The translations under genes were made by a program, and so were the position numbers. Below, one piece after another: positions 23,801 to 33,317 of a DNA stretch of 64,000 bases (its first letter is position 1; each line of letters opens with the position of its first letter). The DNA is from Omphiscola glabra (taxonomy: Eukaryota; Mollusca; Gastropoda; Lymnaeidae), in NCBI GenBank assembly GCA_964017045.1, contig OZ024794.1:24485340-24549339 (forward strand), given 5' to 3'. The notes under the pieces were generated by a model, which saw only the letters and a list, made by a program, of their open reading frames with translations, was not told the origin of the DNA and searched no databases.

Positions 23801-23971
23801 CTTCCGGTGGAATCTGCAGGTCACGAACAGATTAGGCTTGTCCTTGTCATCCAGGTGGAGCACGGACTTCACCGCGAAATATTGGCGAGACGTCTCCTCT
23901 AAAGAAAACTCACACGTGTGCGGCAGCCATTCGTGCCACGGGAAAACATCTTTCCCGCCTGGTCGGTTCAT
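14898..23971 (-). CDS. Divergent alpha-arrestin-like protein with about 1230-aa C-terminal tail
   Basis: Eight coding exons: 23971-23725, 23337-23221, 22835-22694, 22551-22470, 22042-21842, 20192-19995, 18879-18783 and 18583-14898. All junctions are GT-AG and in frame; total 4770 nt, 1589 aa. Residues about 58-190 form an arrestin N-type sandwich (VPIYAAGESVSGTVY, then VNIHLRGV), about 197-330 an arrestin C-type sandwich (GKLNVDVQLPAQGAVF, TGQKVSIDVKI, then IMPSTQPSIDQNDLLSVSY). The first 57 residues are an extension not typical of ARRDC proteins. After about residue 361 comes a long tail, mostly from the last exon: a lysine-rich helical stretch, serine-rich disordered sequence, an acidic T/N/E/D repeat, and a W-rich C-terminal block. 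I see no PPxY motif, so NEDD4-ligase recruitment as in vertebrate ARRDCs is not indicated. Role unknown; cytosolic adaptor by fold. Confidence 0.85.
16190..16368. repeat. Coding minisatellite, 24-bp based, in the arrestin-like tail
   Basis: Forward-strand units like tcagtgttagtttcagtgtc with 6-bp and 12-bp variants. On the minus strand they encode repeats of NTE, NDTE and KDTETNTE, an acidic Thr/Asn/Glu/Asp segment. All length changes are multiples of 3, so the reading frame is preserved. Confidence 0.9.
18584..18782. other. Last intron of the arrestin-like gene
   Basis: Minus-strand donor GACG/GTGAGTTT at 18783/18782 and acceptor AATCTAG/GT at 18584/18583. AT-rich, no other feature. Confidence 0.7.
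19349..19618. repeat. 44-bp minisatellite whose unit is a hairpin
   Basis: Six tandem copies of a 44-bp unit. Most contain GTAACAGCAT, a 14-nt spacer and ATGCTGTTAC, a perfect 10-bp inverted repeat. Copy 3 has changes in both arms, copy 4 has 3 extra bases in the loop, copy 6 has a damaged right arm. It lies in the intron between arrestin-gene exons 6 and 7. Confidence 0.95.
20380..20776. repeat. 20-bp minisatellite, purine-rich
   Basis: About 16 good copies of gagcaacaaagggtaagaaa, preceded by related degenerate units (agaaagagcaaccagacgtc). It is strongly purine-biased on the forward strand. It lies in the intron between exons 5 and 6 of the arrestin-like gene; related sequence continues weakly to about 20970. 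Confidence 0.95.
21015..21845. repeat. 49-bp minisatellite carrying copies of an authentic 5' splice site
   Basis: Seventeen copies, forward unit built around tgtggactaacctgaaccaa and ttgatcacttttgcctagac. On the minus strand every unit contains GGTTCAG/GTTAGTCC, identical to the real exon 5 donor at 21842/21841, which is the last (rightmost) copy. One copy (about 21731) has GC in place of GT, one has CAA before the GT. Each unit also holds a TGATCA palindrome and the 12-mer core CAGCCCGTCATG. Confidence 0.97.
23515..23612. repeat. Short 22-bp repeat in intron 1 of the arrestin-like gene
   Basis: Three to four copies of aaggaacttgggttccctcg, slightly varied. Intronic, between coding exons 1 and 2. 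Confidence 0.85.
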
Positions 23972-24780
23972 CCTGGGGGTGTAAATTTACGATAATCTTT
24001 ATAGTAGTTGTGGACATGAATATTAACTAACCGTACTGGTAATGGGACACATGGAAACATTCACCCTTGTTTATTCAACCCAACTGTGACTCTCTTAAAC
24101 GACAGGCATTTCGTACCGAATACACCAATGCATTTTTAAACAACCCTGGAGGTAATATACTTCACAGACTTATCCAGACCAACGCGTAAGACCATTAAGG
24201 CCGAATGGCGTAACTTTTATTGCCCCTGCTCCACCCCAGGGCTTCGTGCTTTATTACTTAAAGCCCCGCGATCCCCCCCTCCCCCCATATAAGCGATTTA
24301 ATGGAAATTGGTTTTAATCTATTTCTAAGCAATTAAATGGGATTTTTGCGATATTAAAGAAATTATTTACGCGGGGCAAAAAGTTTTGATTCAAATATGC
24401 ACAGCACCATTTCTATATGCGTTTTAGTATGTTTTATGATTTGCACTCGCATAGTGATCAGAAGTGAAAACATAAATTTCAATTAGATAACAGGTTACTC
24501 ACCTAGAGTCCACCACATAAAATTAGTCAGTAGTTAAAAATTTGATGCAAAAATTCCATGTCAAAAATATCCAGAGCACAGAGTAAAAAGCATAATCCAA
24601 GCACAGAGTAAAAAGCATAATCCAAGCATAGAACAAGGCGCTTTTAAAACATGGCCTCTGAGTCAAACCACGCAAACCTACCAACCAACGAACGATCTCG
24701 TTCATCGTTCCTTGAGCCACACGACAGATCAGATATAAATGAACACAACTCACAAGTAGCCACATCATGTTTACAGTTCA
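23972..24780 (-). promoter_or_regulatory. 5' UTR intron and upstream exon of the arrestin-like gene
   Basis: Directly before the start codon, the minus strand reads ACACCCCCAG/GATG, a good acceptor, and a strong donor CTCTAG/GTGAGT lies at about 24503/24502. Joining them gives a non-coding 5' exon right of 24503, because an in-frame stop precedes the ATG. A two-to-three-copy 25-bp repeat (cagagtaaaaagcataatcc) sits in this putative exon at about 24573-24640. The promoter itself is not identified. Confidence 0.45.
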
Positions 24781-24923
24781 TAAGCCCAAGAGCTGACCCT
24801 TGTTATTTTTTTTTTTTTTAAATTGAACCGTAAAATGTGTTCCAATAAATGAAAAGTCGTCAAAGTTCAAGGAACGATGAATTTTAGAATGACAGTATCT
24901 GGCTGGTTGATTTTTTTTTATTT

Positions 24924-24947
24924 GGGGGGGGGGGGGGGGGGGGGGGG
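24924..24947. repeat. Poly(G) run, 24 nt
   Basis: Uninterrupted G run after a T/A tract, the longest in the window. Confidence 0.95.
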
Positions 24948-24988
24948 AGGAATTTTACGATAGTTGTCAAATGGTGGTTTAGATAGAG

Positions 24989-25575
24989 TCAGTGGTCGGC
25001 AAAACGCGGCTCGCGAGCCCGCATGTGGCTCTTTAGCGATCAGAATGCGGCTCTTTGGCTCTAGGTAATCATGCGAACAATCATTTTCAAGCATGAACCT
25101 CATCAAGAGTAAATTGAGAAATTGTCTTAGTGATGAGAATCTGGAATCCTGCTTGAGATTAAAAACAACGACACACAAACCAGACTTAACAAAAATTTCC
25201 AGGAAATGCAAGGTCATAGTTCACATTAAAAGCAAGGTCATAGTTCACATTAATTGCAAGGTCATAGTTCACATTAAATGCAAGGTCATAGTTCACATTA
25301 AAAGCAAGGTCATAGTTCACATTAAATGCAAGGTCATAGTTCACATTAAATGCAAGGTCATAGTTCACATTAAATGCGTGTTTTGTATTTTATGTCAATA
25401 TAATCATTATTATAATATCTGGTTTAATTTAGTGTTCAGTAGCTATTTTAAACCGACTCCTAGAAACATGGCTCTTGACAGGTTCTTGAAAAAAAAAATT
25501 TGCCTCTCAAAATTCTTGAAATCGTCCTGCTGCTGATTTTTGGCTCTTTTGACTAACCATTTTAACCGACCACTA
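24989..25575 (+). mobile_element. hAT transposon remnant (587 bp) with 8-bp target duplication
   Basis: The left end TCAGTGGTCGGC and right end CCGACCACTA are inverted copies with one base missing; the element is flanked by perfect 8-bp direct repeats AGATAGAG at 24981-24988 and 25576-25583. The left end continues with the CGGCTC-rich sequence typical of one hAT group. The plus strand from 25093 encodes a short piece resembling the C-terminal region of hAT/ZBED5-type transposases (LESCLRLKTTTHKPDLTKI), after which a 24-bp minisatellite interrupts it. Almost the whole transposase is missing, so this is an internally deleted copy. Confidence 0.85.
25199..25378. repeat. 24-bp minisatellite inside the hAT remnant
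   Basis: Seven copies of aaggtcatagttcacattaa plus aagc or tgca. It begins right after the transposase-like segment. The 24-bp period keeps the plus frame open (repeated KVIVHIK). Confidence 0.95.
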
Positions 25576-25879
25576 AGATAGAGGGAGGGTGGCAGTGACG
25601 TCCCTAGGGTTTGGTATCACTTTGTGCGGTAAACTCACACGGACCTTCTGCAGATCACACATGGACCTCCAACTACACTAGTGACACCCTACTCAGGTAA
25701 AACGTTAGTCACGTGACACCCTGCTGAGGTCACACTTAAGTCACGTGACACCCTTCTCAGGTAACACCTTGCTCACGTGACACCCTGCTCTGGTGTTTAC
25801 ATTAAATTTGTTTTTTTTTTAACTTCATGATTGGGCACAACATGCATTTGTGAAACAAAAAATAAATAAATTGGAAGCT

Positions 25880-26368
25880 ACACCTCGCCCCCTTCATCAG
25901 GCACACCCCGCCCCTTCATCAGGCACACCCCGCCCCTTCATCAGGCACACCCCACCCCTTCATCAGGCAAACCCCGCCCCTTCATCAGGCACACCCCGCC
26001 CCTTCATCAGGCACACCCGGCCCCTTCATCAGGCACACCCCGCCCCTTCATCAGGCACACCCACCCCTTCATCAGGGACATTCCGCCCGCTTCATCAGGG
26101 ACACCCCACCCGCTTCATCAGGGACATTCCGCCCGCTTCATCAGGGACACCCCACCCGCTTTATCAGGGACACCCGCCCCCTTCATCAGGGACAAACCCC
26201 GCCCGCTTCATCGGGGACACCCCGCCCCTTTATTAGGGACACCCCGCCCCTTCATCAGGGACACCCCGCCCCTTCATCAGGGACACCCCGCCCCTTCATC
26301 AGGGACACCCCGCCCCTTCATCAGGCACACCCCGCCCCTTCATCAGGCACACCCCGTCCCCTTCATCA
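25880..26368. repeat. 20-21-bp GC-rich minisatellite
   Basis: About 24 copies of ccttcatcaggcacaccccg with a variant block gggacaccccacccgcttcatca in the middle. Intergenic. Strong strand asymmetry, C-rich on the forward strand. Confidence 0.95.
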
Positions 26369-26481
26369 GGGTCACCTAAGGTCAACCTGATCAGTGCGAT
26401 TTCTTTCCCTAAAAGCTAGAACAGAAAGATTATGAAAATTCATTTGTTCCCCAGTCTATCAGAATTTACCAGAGTGTGACA

Positions 26482-26503
26482 CCCCCCCCCCCCCCCCCCC
26501 CCC
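26482..26503. repeat. Poly(C) run, 22 nt
   Basis: Uninterrupted C run between gtgacac-type sequence and ggctgtt. Confidence 0.95.
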
Positions 26504-27080
26504 GGCTGTTAGAGAATCTAAATAACCACTCTTTAAGTCAATATATCACTAAGACTAAGGGAGTGAAGTTCCATTGAACACGACGTCTGATTCCTGTGCT
26601 TGGTGAAATACTTCAGATGTCATGTGTTAAAGTTATTATAGTTTTAAAATGTTTGTCTTGGTAATTGGAGTTAGAACTAAACAAAAATTATACGACTGCT
26701 AAAAAATCATTTCTGGAACAATTCTGGGGTTGTTCTTTAACGTGCTTGAGAATGAATAGACTTTTTGATCTATTGGCGAAATTGTACTCGTTTGTTGTCA
26801 ATATCTTTATTGAATAGTCACCAATGTTTTAGCAATTTTTTTATCTGTACATTTGTGTGTTACCAATATGAACTCTCCAATTAAATACCATGCAGAAATG
26901 GCAGCATTGACCAATGAGAGGAGTTTCGCTTCTACCATTCAAAAAAAAAAAAGGGGGGGGGGATAGACGCCCCTGAATATGACACCACATATGAATGCGA
27001 TTTTGTTAATCTCAACACACAATCACTATTTAAAATAAGAGCATTCAATTTAGAACAAATAACACAAACAAAACAAAACT
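26504..27080. other. Intergenic, nothing identified
   Basis: AT-rich unique-looking sequence with an A run and G run at 26940-26960; no exon, RNA gene or element recognised. Confidence 0.4.
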
Positions 27081-27084
27081 TTGT

Positions 27085-27500
27085 CAACAAGACATGACAT
27101 TCAACGGAACATCCCTTTATCAAGACATGACATTCAACAAAATATCCCTTTATCAAGACATGACATTCAACAGAAGATCCATTTATCAAGACATGACATT
27201 CAACAAAACATCCCTTTATCAAGACATGACATTCAACAAAACATCCCTTTATCAAGACATGACATTCAACAAAACATCCCTTTATCAAGACATGACATTC
27301 AACAGAACATCCATTTATCAAGACATGACATTCAACAAAACATCCCTTTATCAAGACATGACATTCAACAAAACATCCCTTTATCAAGACATGACATTCA
27401 ACAAAACATCCATTTATCAAGACATGACATTTAACAAAACATCTATTTATCAAGACATGACATTCAACAACACATCCCTTCATCAACAAGAGATGACATA
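27085..27500. repeat. 33-bp minisatellite, open in several frames
   Basis: About 12.5 copies of a 33-bp unit containing aagacatgacattcaacaaa and acatccctttatc. Because the period is divisible by 3 and lacks stops, ORFs of 117-191 codons run across it on both strands. No codon or splice evidence supports translation. Contains CATGAC. Confidence 0.95.
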
Positions 27501-28300
27501 CTTTCAACTACAAGACAACAACAACAGATAACCTAAAACTGATCATGTAACAAAATTGTTTCATTTTTTTTATAAAGAGCTTTTTATTTCTTATAAAATC
27601 TTAGCACAAACTATAACAGGTATCGAGACAAATCTGAACTTATTAGCACTAGAACTAGAAGAACACAGATCAGACATGTGAAGAGATCTACACAGCAAGT
27701 AGTTGAAGTGTCGGAAGGCAGCTCTATTCACATTAATATATATACATCTACTGTTCCCCTTGTAACATCAGCTTCTACGGCATAATTACCCCCTTGTTTA
27801 CAGGGATCAAGGGAGACAACATTGTTCTCGACATGTCATAAATCACAGAAAAATTTACTAAGGCCCCTAACAAATAAATCCCAAACCATATCCAACAAGT
27901 TTTATTGATAGATCTGATCCAGCTTGGGATTAGATTTTGACATCAGCCATGTCACTGACAACTAAATGACGGACAAAAAACCCATAGCATTGATTTATAA
28001 AAAACCAAGTGGGGGGGGGGGAGGGTGTTGGTGTTGGAGGGGGGGGGGTAATCCACCAAAACCATTTTAATTAACTTTGGGTCTTTTCTTGACCATATAT
28101 GGTTTAATTTAAAATGACTAGTTTTGAATCCATACAGCTTCACTTCCTAATGTCGAACACTCAATATTTAAGACCAAGCTACTGTGGTAAAGGGGGATGG
28201 CATTGCCCCATTGGACCTAACCAAACACACAGCCAGTCAACACTCAACAGTTCAGGAAAAAAAAAGGCAACCGTCAAGTCTTTGCTACAGTCTAAGGAAG
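27501..28300. other. Intergenic, with two poly(G) runs
   Basis: No exon supported. Poly(G) runs at about 28011-28021 and 28039-28048 lie 18 bases apart. Remaining sequence is unremarkable. Confidence 0.5.
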
Positions 28301-28640
28301 TTGCAGAGGGCAGTCAAGCTGGCCACCCGGCAGAGGGCAGTCAAGCTGGCCACCCGGCAGAGTGCAGTCAAGCTGGCCACCCGGCAGAGGGCAGTCAAGC
28401 TGGCCACCCGGCAGAGGGCAGTCAAGCTGGCCACCCGGCAGAGGGCAGTCAAGCTGGCCACCCAACAAAGGGCAGTTAAGCTGGCCACTCCGCAGAGGGC
28501 AGTAAAGCTGGCCACCCCGCAGAGGGCAGTCAAGCTGGCCACTCGGCAGAGGGCAGTCAAGCTGGCCACTGGGCAGACAAGCTGGCCACTCGGCAAAGGG
28601 CAGACAAGCTGGCCACTCGGCAGTGGGCAGTAAAGCAGGT
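28298..28640. repeat. 24-bp minisatellite
   Basis: About 13 copies of gcagagggcagtcaagctgg plus ccacccg, with later units shortened by loss of cagt. Intergenic. Confidence 0.95.
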
Positions 28641-29820
28641 CAATTCTGTTTTACTTATCAGTTTCCCTCTGTGCAAATACGCATCCCCTCCACATTAAAA
28701 AAAAAACCAAACAAGAACATTTTCCATCAAACCATCCGTTGCAACCCATTCTAACTCAGAAATGAATATCCTGTCTTGGACCTTCACATTTAAAATAAAA
28801 TGATTTCTGCAACCATGATGCTTAATTAAATGAAGCCGTCCTCATGCCAGGCCCAATTATTTAATGAAAGAACATCTGTTCTTGGTAAAAATAGCCGTAC
28901 AGGTTAATAAACAACTACAGTTGATAAAGATATTCACGAAATGAACATGAACTCTTAAGCAAATTATTCATAATAATAATAATAGCAGAGTCTTTGCAAG
29001 CGGAGTTTTGCGATATTTGAGGCAAGCTGACAATACAAACAGCATCAGAGAACATAAGAAAATAGTTTAATATTTTGGTCCAAATCGATACCAGATGGTG
29101 AGACATGTATGCCTGTAGCTGGTGCTTAAAATAGTAATAGTATCAACACTGAATAGCAGGGGTGAGTTCACGTTCAAAATTCTAACATCAATTCCATCGT
29201 TACATTATCGAATCTAGCCACAACCTTATATTTACATGTAACGTTAATCAATCTAAACGACTTTATATGAACAATCTCAGGGGACGCAGTCTCAGGCAAC
29301 ACAATCTCAGGGGACACAATCTCAGGGGACAAACTAAAGAGCAGCACAATGACTTCTGCACTGGAATTGAGCACTATAAATGTTTTTCATTTGTCTCAGT
29401 TATCCAGACTGATTGTGACCAGGGCAAGTCCAGATAATATAAAATCTGGATAATTGATGACACTGCTGAATGTAATGAAACAATAAGAGTTTTCTTTCTA
29501 TAGTCTAAAAGATTTGATCAATAAAAAGGTCAAGTTTTGTGACATGTTTGTCTTTGATCTTACTTAACATATTGTGGTTATATTATTGTATCTTTCCCTG
29601 GCCGTAGTCACATTGGTGGGTCACAGAAGATGAGTCCTGATAATGATATCCAGATATTCGAGTTTTTAAATTTACTGTAGATGATTTATATTTTTTCAAA
29701 TGAAACAGATGGCATCACATTGATCATGTTACATTATCAGTTAAGTGGAGATGATGCTGAGTTGGTCAAAATATTTTGTATGTCAGTCTAATAGCGGTCA
29801 CCGTATGGATCATTCAAAGT
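28641..29820. other. Intergenic, nothing coding
   Basis: AT-rich. Contains short repeats caatctcaggggacaca at 29272-29330 and an inverted pair TTATCCAGA / TCTGGATAA at about 29399-29455. No gene supported. Confidence 0.4.
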
Positions 29821-29824
29821 TTGA

Positions 29825-30265
29825 AAGGGTGTGACTTATAGTACTAGAGACATATGCTAATGTGCCCCTATTTAAATGAACTTTTAGTACTAAAGACTTG
29901 TTCTATGTGCCCCTATTTAAATAAACTAATAGTACTAAAGTCTTGTGCTAATGTGCCCTATTTTAATCTACTTATAGTACTAAAGACTTGTGCTAATGTG
30001 CCTTATTTTAAGTACTAAAGACTTGTTCTATGTGCCCCTATTTAAATAAACTAATAGTACTAAAGTCTTGTGCTAATGTGCCCTATTTTAATCTACTTAT
30101 AGTACTAAAGACTTGTGCTAATGTGCCTTATTTTAAGTACTAAAGACTTGTTCTATGTGCCCCTATTTAAATAAACTAATAGTACTAAAGTCTTGTGCTA
30201 ATGTGCCCTATTTTAATCTACTTATAGTACTAAAGACTTGTTCTATGTGCCCCTATTTAAATCAA
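29825..30265. repeat. Compound tandem repeat with about 122-bp higher-order unit
   Basis: Monomers of 30-45 bp built on agtactaaagacttgtgcta followed by atgtgcccctatttaaa. They are grouped into a longer unit of about 122 bp that repeats at least twice with near identity, showing two levels of duplication. Confidence 0.85.
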
Positions 30266-30423
30266 TCAGGATTAACATGACAAGTGTAACTATAAACCAA
30301 TTTTCCCCACAATCATAATGATAAAGCCCACAATGTCTTTGGTTGGATCTGGCATTGTTAATGTTATTGGTTTAATTTGGGTTCTTAAACATTTGGGCCT
30401 CAAATTTGATCTCTGTCAAACAG

Positions 30424-30630
30424 TTGAAAAAAAAAAATGCTTTCATAATGGATAGACCCTGGCTAGTTTTATCCAGACTTATAGTTTCATTAATACACGT
30501 AAAATGCTGACCAAAAAAAAATTAACAGTTGAAAAAAAAAAATGCTTTCATAATGGGTAGACCCTGGCTAGTTTTATCCAGACTTATAGTTTCATTAATA
30601 CACGTAAAATGCTGACCAAAAAAAATGCAC
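30424..30630. repeat. Tandem duplication of about 103 bp
   Basis: Two nearly identical copies starting agttgaaaaaaaaaaatgct and ending gctgaccaaaaaaaa; they differ by single bases (ggatag versus gggtag) and A-run length. Recent duplication. Confidence 0.9.
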
Positions 30631-31979
30631 AAAAGAAAAAGCCAAAGGACTTCAGCTTACAATCTTAAAATCATAACAACTATATGTAGCATCCTACACG
30701 AGACCCTTCCCAGATTTCTCAGCACACCACAATTAAAACATGAAAAACCACCCTTCAAAAAAAACTGGTACACTGTTGGGCACATGGACCAATATTTTAA
30801 ATGTGTTTTTTTTTCCTTATAGACGTGAAATTAACGTGAGATACAAGGTTTTACTATACCAAGTATCAGAACATAAAACAGTTTTCACCTTATTAAAGCT
30901 CGTATGTCAACAGAACAGACATATAAGAAACATTTCAAAAATGTCCTTTTCCCTTTCTGCACCTAGAAAAATATTTTCAAAATTTTTTTTTTGTTACACA
31001 ACTGCTTGCAAAACATGTTTCAAGAGGTAATTTTATAAATAATTCCAAAAACTCTGTATATATACTGATTAGACACAAAGAAACATTTCCATTCAAACAA
31101 ACTATTAAAATATTCTTTGGATACAACCAAAAGCATGGACCACTAACTTACAGATGACATTCATGTGTAAATTTCAAATATTTATTTAAGAAAATCAATA
31201 TTTAAACTATGTTTATAAGTGTGTCATGTCTCGACTAGATGGGGGCTCAGATTGTGTTGGGTTTGTTTTCACTTGTTGGTGATGAAGTGTTACATCTCTA
31301 GAGTAAAGTGATTTGAAACGACCAGCAATCGATGCCTAGTCGAAGTATTAAACAGCAGAGTTGTGAAAAGCATGTGATCAGAGGCCAAAGTGACAGATAT
31401 TTTACTCATGGCTTCAGACACACTGAGATGTTGACTCAGTCAAGCCACCTGTCTGTGTCATTTGACTTCAAATGTTTGAAAGTTTGTTAATTAGCACACA
31501 TTTTCTTTCAAGAAATTAAAACTGTCTTAACGAATTTTTCAACCCCTAAGAATTTTACAGCGGCACACTGGTTGCGGAGCCTCTCTCAAGTAAAATGAAA
31601 TGAAACGATTTTTGTGCATTTCTGCTTTACAAAAAAAAAAAAAAAAAAAAATTTAGCAATTTGCAATTACGCCACAACATTGTACATACTAGGGTTATAT
31701 ATATATATATGAAATAATGAAGTACTCTTGACAAACTAATAAACACTCCTTAAGTCTAACCCTCATTAAAACATAAGTTAAATATTGCCTTTAAACAACA
31801 TTTAAATCCATTTCTTGCCAGCATTTACATCAAACAGCTACTACCGATGGGGAAAATTGTCATTAGGACATTTGTCTGGGCATTTGTGCATTATGCAAAA
31901 TTCTTTCTTATTACAAACGTTGTACATACAAACAAAGTGAAAATATATATTCTTGTCCGAGATTTTTGGCATTTTTTCT

Positions 31980-32735
31980 TAAAACGAAACATTTCTGGCA
32001 CCAAAATACAAATCAATTTCAGATAATTAATCAATAAATTTCCTGACACAAATACTAGCAATGGCAGATCATTTAGGGATTGTTCGCAAAATACATCCGG
32101 GGGGGGGTTGAGAATTTGTGACACTTTGTGACGGGGGGGGGGGGGGGGCGGGTAAAAAAAAATTGTGATGTCATGATTATTATTTTTAAAAATCAATAAA
32201 ATCTAACATTTTCTAATTTTGAAAAATCTTTATTCAAATAATTTAAAAAAAATTAACTTGAAGTCCAAATTCCCTCAGGTATTATAGGTACACCTACCGT
32301 GAAACTCAGTCGCGGACACCTATTGCGCATATTGAAAAATGACACAAAACTGCTGTGGCCATTTTACATTCAGCTTGTGGATGACTTCGTTGTTTCGCAT
32401 CCCAGTTTTCTAATAATACTACATCTTAACCCATTACGGGAAAATGTTAAAGAATAAAATCTTAGTCTAGTTATACTAAGTTGTAAAGAATTTGTGACAC
32501 TTTGTGACAGAGGTGGGAGTGGGGGTCCAAAAAGGTCACTTTTTTTTTGCATGACGTAATTTGCGAACGACCCTTTAAATAGTTTAAGAACTTTTGAGTC
32601 CTATAAGAAACTAAACATTTCCGGCACCAGAATACAAATCAAAAATACATTTCAGATAATTTGTCAACAAATTACAGAAGAAGAACAAATTTCCTGACAT
32701 GAAACACTAGCAATGGCAGATCACTGAAATATTTT
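31980..32735. repeat. Direct duplication interrupted by a MITE
   Basis: Left half 31980-32071 plus 32578-32600 matches 32605-32750 (aaacatttc, ggcacca, atacaaatcaa, tttcctgaca, actagcaatggcagatca, then ttttaag and cttttgagtcc). The left copy is split by the element at 32076-32573 while the right copy is uninterrupted. Confidence 0.85.
32076..32573. mobile_element. 498-bp MITE with TTTA target duplication
   Basis: Left end GGGATTGTTCGCAAAATAC, right end inverse GGGTCGTTCGCAAATTACG; both ends carry ttgtgacactttgtgac inside. It is flanked by TTTA (32072-32075 and 32574-32577). A nearby paralogous copy of the target gives the empty site, which fixes the boundaries. Contains a 16-nt poly(G) run at 32133-32148. 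No ORF of note. Confidence 0.85.
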
Positions 32736-33317
32736 AAGAGCTTTTGAGTCCAAAAAAAAAAAAAGTAAAAGGATTTCAAAGTGGACATGGTAAAAAAAGA
32801 ATTGAGGCATTAAAAAATATCACCCTTGGCTAAGTATCACGCATTCAACAAGCATTTAAAAATAGTGAAATTTCTTTCTTGTAAATGAAACTCATTTTTT
32901 GTACAAAAAAATATTTATTAAAAGAAAAGACAAAAATACAGCATATATATTAATTTTTTTTTGAGACGCTGAACAATTTCAGTAATGGCAGCTCAGGGAC
33001 GTGAGAGTCTTACAACAAGATTTGTATCTGAACACTTGACAGACAACATGTTTATGCAGTCTTTGATGAAGGTGACAGTGACATGAATTTTTAAATAGCA
33101 GAGTATTGATATCGACCAACTACAAAATTTTAAGTCATATTTTGTGATTCAAAATTCTTTTTGGACTGTTGCAGTACAGTTTCAAAGCAGGAATCAGTCT
33201 GCCATAGTTTCAAGTGATGGATGACATGGAAACAGATTCAAATGAAATGATCCATCTTAGAGATATTGACACACAAAAAAACAACAAAAAAACACCAGAA
33301 GTTTTATCTGCATCACC

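Noticed and set aside
24523..24768. 82-codon ORF as an N-terminal exon of the arrestin-like protein
   Set aside because: Stops before the donor at 24503, and the spliced product has an in-frame stop before the ATG at 23971.
25850..26236. Pro/His-rich forward ORF
   Set aside because: Runs through a minisatellite; breaks as soon as the array ends.
26932..27531. ORFs of 117-191 codons on both strands of the 33-bp array
   Set aside because: By-product of a period divisible by 3; no unique flanking coding sequence or splice sites.
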